DNA of 64,000 nucleotides from Roseibacillus sp. (GTDB lineage Bacteria > Verrucomicrobiota > Verrucomicrobiia > Verrucomicrobiales > Akkermansiaceae): the NCBI GenBank assembly GCA_002686085.1, contig NZAC01000011.1:106539-170538 (forward strand), written 5' to 3'. The notes under the pieces are model-generated. The model was given only the letters and a program-made list of their open reading frames with translations. It had not been told where the DNA came from and searched no databases. The stretch's first letter is position 1. Every line of letters starts with the position of its first letter. The position numbers and the translations under genes are program-made. Below, piece after piece: positions 60,685-64,000 of this stretch.

Positions 60685-60846
60685 GAGAGGTAAATACAGA
60701 AGTTGATTGTCCCAATTCGGACTCTTCCACCGTCTTCACGACACCTCCTTCTGGCAACTGAAATCGTTATCGAAGGCTTGCTCCATGACTCTGGTTACCA
60801 GAAACCGGTATTGCCATACGGTCGCCCCTCGCATTTGCTGGGCCTC

Positions 60847-62595
60847 GTGAAACATGTGTTGTCTATCCCGAAGGTCCTCGCCATCTCCCTTATCATGGCG
60901 AGCTTTCTTTGGGCCGGGGACGAGCCCACGAATGTCAGGGTCGCCACTCCTTTCCTGGCTTCGACCTCCATCGAGGTCGCCTGGATCGATAACTGTGACG
61001 ACGAGACCGGATACGAACTGCAAGTTCGACCCGAAGGAGAAGACTGGTTCACAGTCGTAGTCTCACCGGCGAACAGCACCCTGCTGTCACTCCGCGGAGG
61101 CAGTCCAGGGAGCACCTTGAGTTTCCGGGTCCGAGCGCTGAGGCCCGAGGAGGACTCCGGCTGGACTGAGTCGCCTGATGTCACTCTGCCCTCGGGATTC
61201 GCGATCGAAGCTGGGAGATTTATCGGCGGAACTGTTGGAACCCCACTCACCAGCCCGCTCCTGACGGTCTACACCCTCGAAGGAGAGGGAAACGCCTCGA
61301 GTTTCGAGGTGTCAGACCTCCCTGACGGCTTCGTGTTTGATGCAAGTAGTGGGACATTCTCGGGCAGCCCCCTCGCACCGGGAATCTACCGGCCGATGAT
61401 TTCGGCGACCGACGGCAATACTGTGGCCACCACCTTCATCACCCTGCGGGTCAAGCCCACTACTGCCGGCCCTGAGGCACTCTCTCCCCTTCCAAGCCTC
61501 CTCTTCCTCAGCCCTCCTGTCGCGCCCATTCGTTACGACCTTGCTCCTCACTTTCACGACCCAGACACCTCCACCGCAATCCGCTTCCAGACCAATCTCG
61601 GAACCATCGACTCTATTCTTTACCCCGAGGCCTGTCCCGCTCACGTCGAAAATCTCCTGAACTATATCAACCGGGGTGACTATGATGGTGCCATCTTTCA
61701 CCGCTCCGCGATCACCGCCACCTCCGGAGTCGCAGTCGTGCAGGCAGGACTCATGAAATTGGATGCGGAAGAGAACTTCACCCGCATTGTCACAGATCCG
61801 TCCGTGGTGGATGAACCCGCCCTCTCTAACCTCAATGGGACTCTCGCCATGGCCAAGACCGGCGCCCCCGACAGCGGTTCCAGTCAAGTCTACTTCAATA
61901 CCATCGACAACCTCAACCTTGATGGACCCCAGTCCAACGGTGGCTACACCGTCTTCGGCAGGGTAACCACGGAATCACTTCCAGTCATCGCCGACATCTC
62001 CGCCCTGCCTCGCGGGACCTACACCGCCAGCATTGACAGCCTTCCGCAAACCCTCAGCGACTGGCCGACCACCACCGTTCCAGAGGACAGCATCCCTGCC
62101 CCCGCAGAGCTGGTCCAGATTACCGAGGCCACTCAGCTCGAGAATCTGCTCTCCTACCGCCTCGGGCCAGACGGAGACTCATCTCTGGTTTCCAGCTCCC
62201 TCACCGATACCGAGCTCACCCTCGCCCCGGTTCCCGGTGCCACCGGCACTACCTCGATCACCATCGAAGTAGAAGATCTCGATGGCACCGTCCTACCGGC
62301 CCTGATCTCCTACTGTGTCCTTGATCTCGATTTTCACCCTCTGCTCTCTCCGGCTGGTCACCCCGCGGTCACTTTCCGACACGAGAAGACCCCGGCAGCC
62401 CTCTCCTATGAGGTGCAGAGTTCACTGGATGGGCAGCAGTGGAGCACCGTCTGGAGAACCGAAGAGGGCACCGCGAGCCCAGCTGTGATTGACCAATCGG
62501 ATCTGGGAAGCGCATGGCAGCTCACCATTGAAGATTCAGCAATCACCGCCCCCGCTGCAGGGGTGGCCCTCGTGCGTATTGCTGTCACCAAGTGA
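60847..62595 (+). CDS. Secreted fibronectin/Ig-like protein with cyclophilin-type PPIase domain
   Basis: I doubt the ORF-track ATG at 60703, because its first 48 residues look non-coding; a GTG at 60847 or 60856 gives a signal peptide (VLSIPKVLAISLIMASFLWAG). A fibronectin type III domain follows (PTNVRVATPFLASTSIEVAWIDNCDDETGYELQVRPEGEDW), then a putative Ig-like domain (SDLPDGFVFDASSGTFSGSPLAPGIY). A cyclophilin domain comes next (FQTNLGTIDSILYPEACPAHVENLLNYINRGDYDGAIFHR, LAMAKTGAPDSGSSQVYFNT, GGYTVFGRV). The GDYDGxxFHR motif supports catalysis; the end is beta-rich. Probably a surface folding factor or structural protein. Confidence 0.8.
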   Translation: MKHVLSIPKVLAISLIMASFLWAGDEPTNVRVATPFLASTSIEVAWIDNCDDETGYELQVRPEGEDWFTVVVSPANSTLLSLRGGSPGSTLSFRVRALRPEEDSGWTESPDVTLPSGFAIEAGRFIGGTVGTPLTSPLLTVYTLEGEGNASSFEVSDLPDGFVFDASSGTFSGSPLAPGIYRPMISATDGNTVATTFITLRVKPTTAGPEALSPLPSLLFLSPPVAPIRYDLAPHFHDPDTSTAIRFQTNLGTIDSILYPEACPAHVENLLNYINRGDYDGAIFHRSAITATSGVAVVQAGLMKLDAEENFTRIVTDPSVVDEPALSNLNGTLAMAKTGAPDSGSSQVYFNTIDNLNLDGPQSNGGYTVFGRVTTESLPVIADISALPRGTYTASIDSLPQTLSDWPTTTVPEDSIPAPAELVQITEATQLENLLSYRLGPDGDSSLVSSSLTDTELTLAPVPGATGTTSITIEVEDLDGTVLPALISYCVLDLDFHPLLSPAGHPAVTFRHEKTPAALSYEVQSSLDGQQWSTVWRTEEGTASPAVIDQSDLGSAWQLTIEDSAITAPAAGVALVRIAVTK

Positions 62596-62648
62596 CCCAG
62601 CCGAGCGACTCCCAATTCACACTCGACGCCCAAGACCTACGTTTCCTC

Positions 62649-63926
62649 ATGCTCCGGCCTGCCATCCTGCTTTTCCTTGTCGCCGTGATCAGTCCCGCCC
62701 GGGGTCAGATCCTTGCCGATTTTGAAATTTCCCTGCAGGACAAGGAATTTGGCCGTTTCACCATTCAGCTGGATCAATACAACTCCCCCCACGCGACCGC
62801 CAATTTCATTCGTCTCGCTGAGGGGCTGGTTCCCTGGGTGGACAGCAGAGGAGGGCAGGTGCGCCAAGCCCCTTTCTACGATGGACTCTCCTTCCACTCC
62901 CTCACCGCCGGCACCGAGATCGCAAGCGGCTCCCGAGATGGAACTGGCAGAGACAATGCAGGATGGACCCTCCGGGACGACTTCACCCTGCCGGGGAGTG
63001 GGACCTACACCGTCTATATGGAAAATGACGGACCAAATTCCAACGGAAGCCGGTTCTTTATCAACATCCCCAGCGCTCTCAGCAGCAACCCCGTCCGGGC
63101 CGGGAATGCCTACACTGCCTTCGCTCGAGTTCTCCAGCCCACCTTCCCCCCGGGAGGGAATGGCCGGCTCACCGTGGCAGCCCTCTCCAACAGTCTCCCC
63201 GGTTTCCACATCATCGATTCGGTGCGCATCCGCTACCTGACCCCGGGAGACCTTACCTTCCGCCGCAACCTCCTTGATCCGGAACATTTCTCCCTCTTTC
63301 TACTGCCGTCCGCGCGCACTCCACTCTTCAGCTTTCGACGCTCTGGCCCTACATCATTTCTAAACTGGAACTCCACTCCAGGCTCTACCCTCCTGCTATG
63401 GAGCTCCCTCGATTTACGCAACTGGCTCGGCCCCTTCTCTCTCAACCACCTCCCCGGGAGCGAATTTGAGGGCTATGATCTCAGTTCAACTCAAGCCTTC
63501 GCCTCCCGGGCCTTTTTCCGGGGCGGAGTGGTGGAATATCCCCACTGGCCTTCCACCGAGCGCAATTTTGGGAATGCGTCCATCCTCCTGAACTTCCGCG
63601 ACCCCAACCGGGGAATTGTCAATGCCAGCTGCTTCTTCGATGAGACCGGCTACGCTGGCACTTACCAAGGAACCTTCGGCACCGGCGAATTCATCATCTC
63701 GCGAGAAAAAACCAGTCCCTATGCTCGGGAATTTCAGCTCGCGGCGACCACCGGGAACCAGCCCACCTATCGCTTCATCCTTCATTACGACCTCGCCTGG
63801 TCCAACGGCTCCCCACCTTTCTCTATCCCGGTTCTGGCGAACCCCAGTCGCCTTGAGGGCTCCGACCTCCTGAACGCGGCTGATCCTCTTGAGAATGGTA
63901 GCTGGCGGTATGTGCCAGCCCCCTGA
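62649..63926 (+). CDS. Secreted cyclophilin-type peptidylprolyl isomerase-like protein
   Basis: The ATG at 62649 gives a signal peptide (MLRPAILLFLVAVISPARG) and about 425 aa; the 62592 start overlaps the upstream gene. A divergent cyclophilin domain covers about 20-210 (GRFTIQLDQYNSPHATANFIRLAEG, FYDGLSFH, NSNGSRFFIN, AYTAFARVL). The FHR arginine is replaced by FHS, so activity is uncertain. The C-terminal half is beta-rich and unrecognised. It probably arose with its upstream neighbour and is transcribed with it. Confidence 0.75.
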   Translation: MLRPAILLFLVAVISPARGQILADFEISLQDKEFGRFTIQLDQYNSPHATANFIRLAEGLVPWVDSRGGQVRQAPFYDGLSFHSLTAGTEIASGSRDGTGRDNAGWTLRDDFTLPGSGTYTVYMENDGPNSNGSRFFINIPSALSSNPVRAGNAYTAFARVLQPTFPPGGNGRLTVAALSNSLPGFHIIDSVRIRYLTPGDLTFRRNLLDPEHFSLFLLPSARTPLFSFRRSGPTSFLNWNSTPGSTLLLWSSLDLRNWLGPFSLNHLPGSEFEGYDLSSTQAFASRAFFRGGVVEYPHWPSTERNFGNASILLNFRDPNRGIVNASCFFDETGYAGTYQGTFGTGEFIISREKTSPYAREFQLAATTGNQPTYRFILHYDLAWSNGSPPFSIPVLANPSRLEGSDLLNAADPLENGSWRYVPAP

Positions 63927-63966
63927 TCCCCGGGCTGTATTCGAGGTTTCCCTTCCCTCCACAAAA

Positions 63967-63994
63967 AAGCGGCTCCGGTTTCCCGGAGCCGCTT
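63967..63994 (-). terminator. Intrinsic terminator at the window edge
   Basis: AAGCGGCTCCGG and CCGGAGCCGCTT form a perfect 12-bp stem with a 4-nt loop. On the minus strand TTTTTTGT follows, so it ends a leftward transcript arriving from beyond the window. On the plus strand there is no T-run, although it may still slow the cyclophilin transcript. Confidence 0.8.
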
Positions 63995-64000
63995 GAAAAT

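Overview
This 64 kb window is chromosomal DNA of a marine-type member of the Verrucomicrobiota (PVC group), inferred from content only. The signs are six Cys-type sulfatases, a DUF1549/DUF1553 and DUF1501 pair, a PVC-type heme-binding dehydrogenase-like protein, a DUF1080 hydrolase, secreted proteins with verrucomicrobial C-terminal modules, Tat-type twin-arginine signals, and a rhodopsin/Blh pair. No CRISPR array, complete insertion sequence, prophage or rRNA operon is visible. Two tRNA genes (Arg-ACG, Pro-CGG) are present.

Layout. 1-8.8 kb: a phospholipase-D-like gene cut by the window edge, then catabolic genes (sugar isomerase-like TIM barrel, two sulfatases, a large ferritin-like protein, DUF1080, a PQQ-repeat protein). 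9-15.2 kb: housekeeping (EF-P, zinc-free L31, ribosomal protein S1, tRNA-Arg) plus a membrane HEXXH protein and SHD1-like partner. 15.2-23.8 kb: a light cluster. Leftward it has rhodopsin, Blh retinal-forming dioxygenase and a CrtI-type desaturase; rightward a MerR regulator, an FAD oxidoreductase, DUF429 and a photolyase-like FAD protein whose domain order looks permuted. Two copies of a palindrome-containing repeat lie between the arms. 23.8-38.2 kb: sulfated-polysaccharide and PVC catabolism genes, including three overlapping sulfatase genes. 38.1-40.7 kb: a compact metal-homeostasis operon (MerC, HisI, COG0523 GTPase, FmdB-like) behind a palindrome. 40.8-48.7 kb: tRNA-Pro and a leftward M42 peptidase / repeat protein / MoxR / DUF58 / transglutaminase operon. 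48.8-56.2 kb: ABC exporter, MurJ with a large inserted domain, Sua5, shikimate kinase and QueG. 56.1-64 kb: a phosphonate- or selenate-type ABC importer with fused permeases and a structured leader, a HAD phosphatase, and two secreted cyclophilin-like proteins.

How the genes work together. Sulfatases in the periplasm or outside would desulfate algal glycans; the isomerase, DUF1080, DUF1549/1553 and cytochrome-type proteins are the usual PVC companions of such work. Retinal made by Blh from beta-carotene completes a proton pump whose donor position carries lysine (DTK), while the MerR regulator probably coordinates the divergent arm in response to light or oxidative stress. The most promising items for follow-up are the DTK rhodopsin with its repeated operator, the permuted photolyase-like protein, the putative zinc-sparing operon, the MurJ insertion, and the candidate pseudoknot in the rpsA leader. 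All functions are inferred from motifs recognised by eye; no database search was run.
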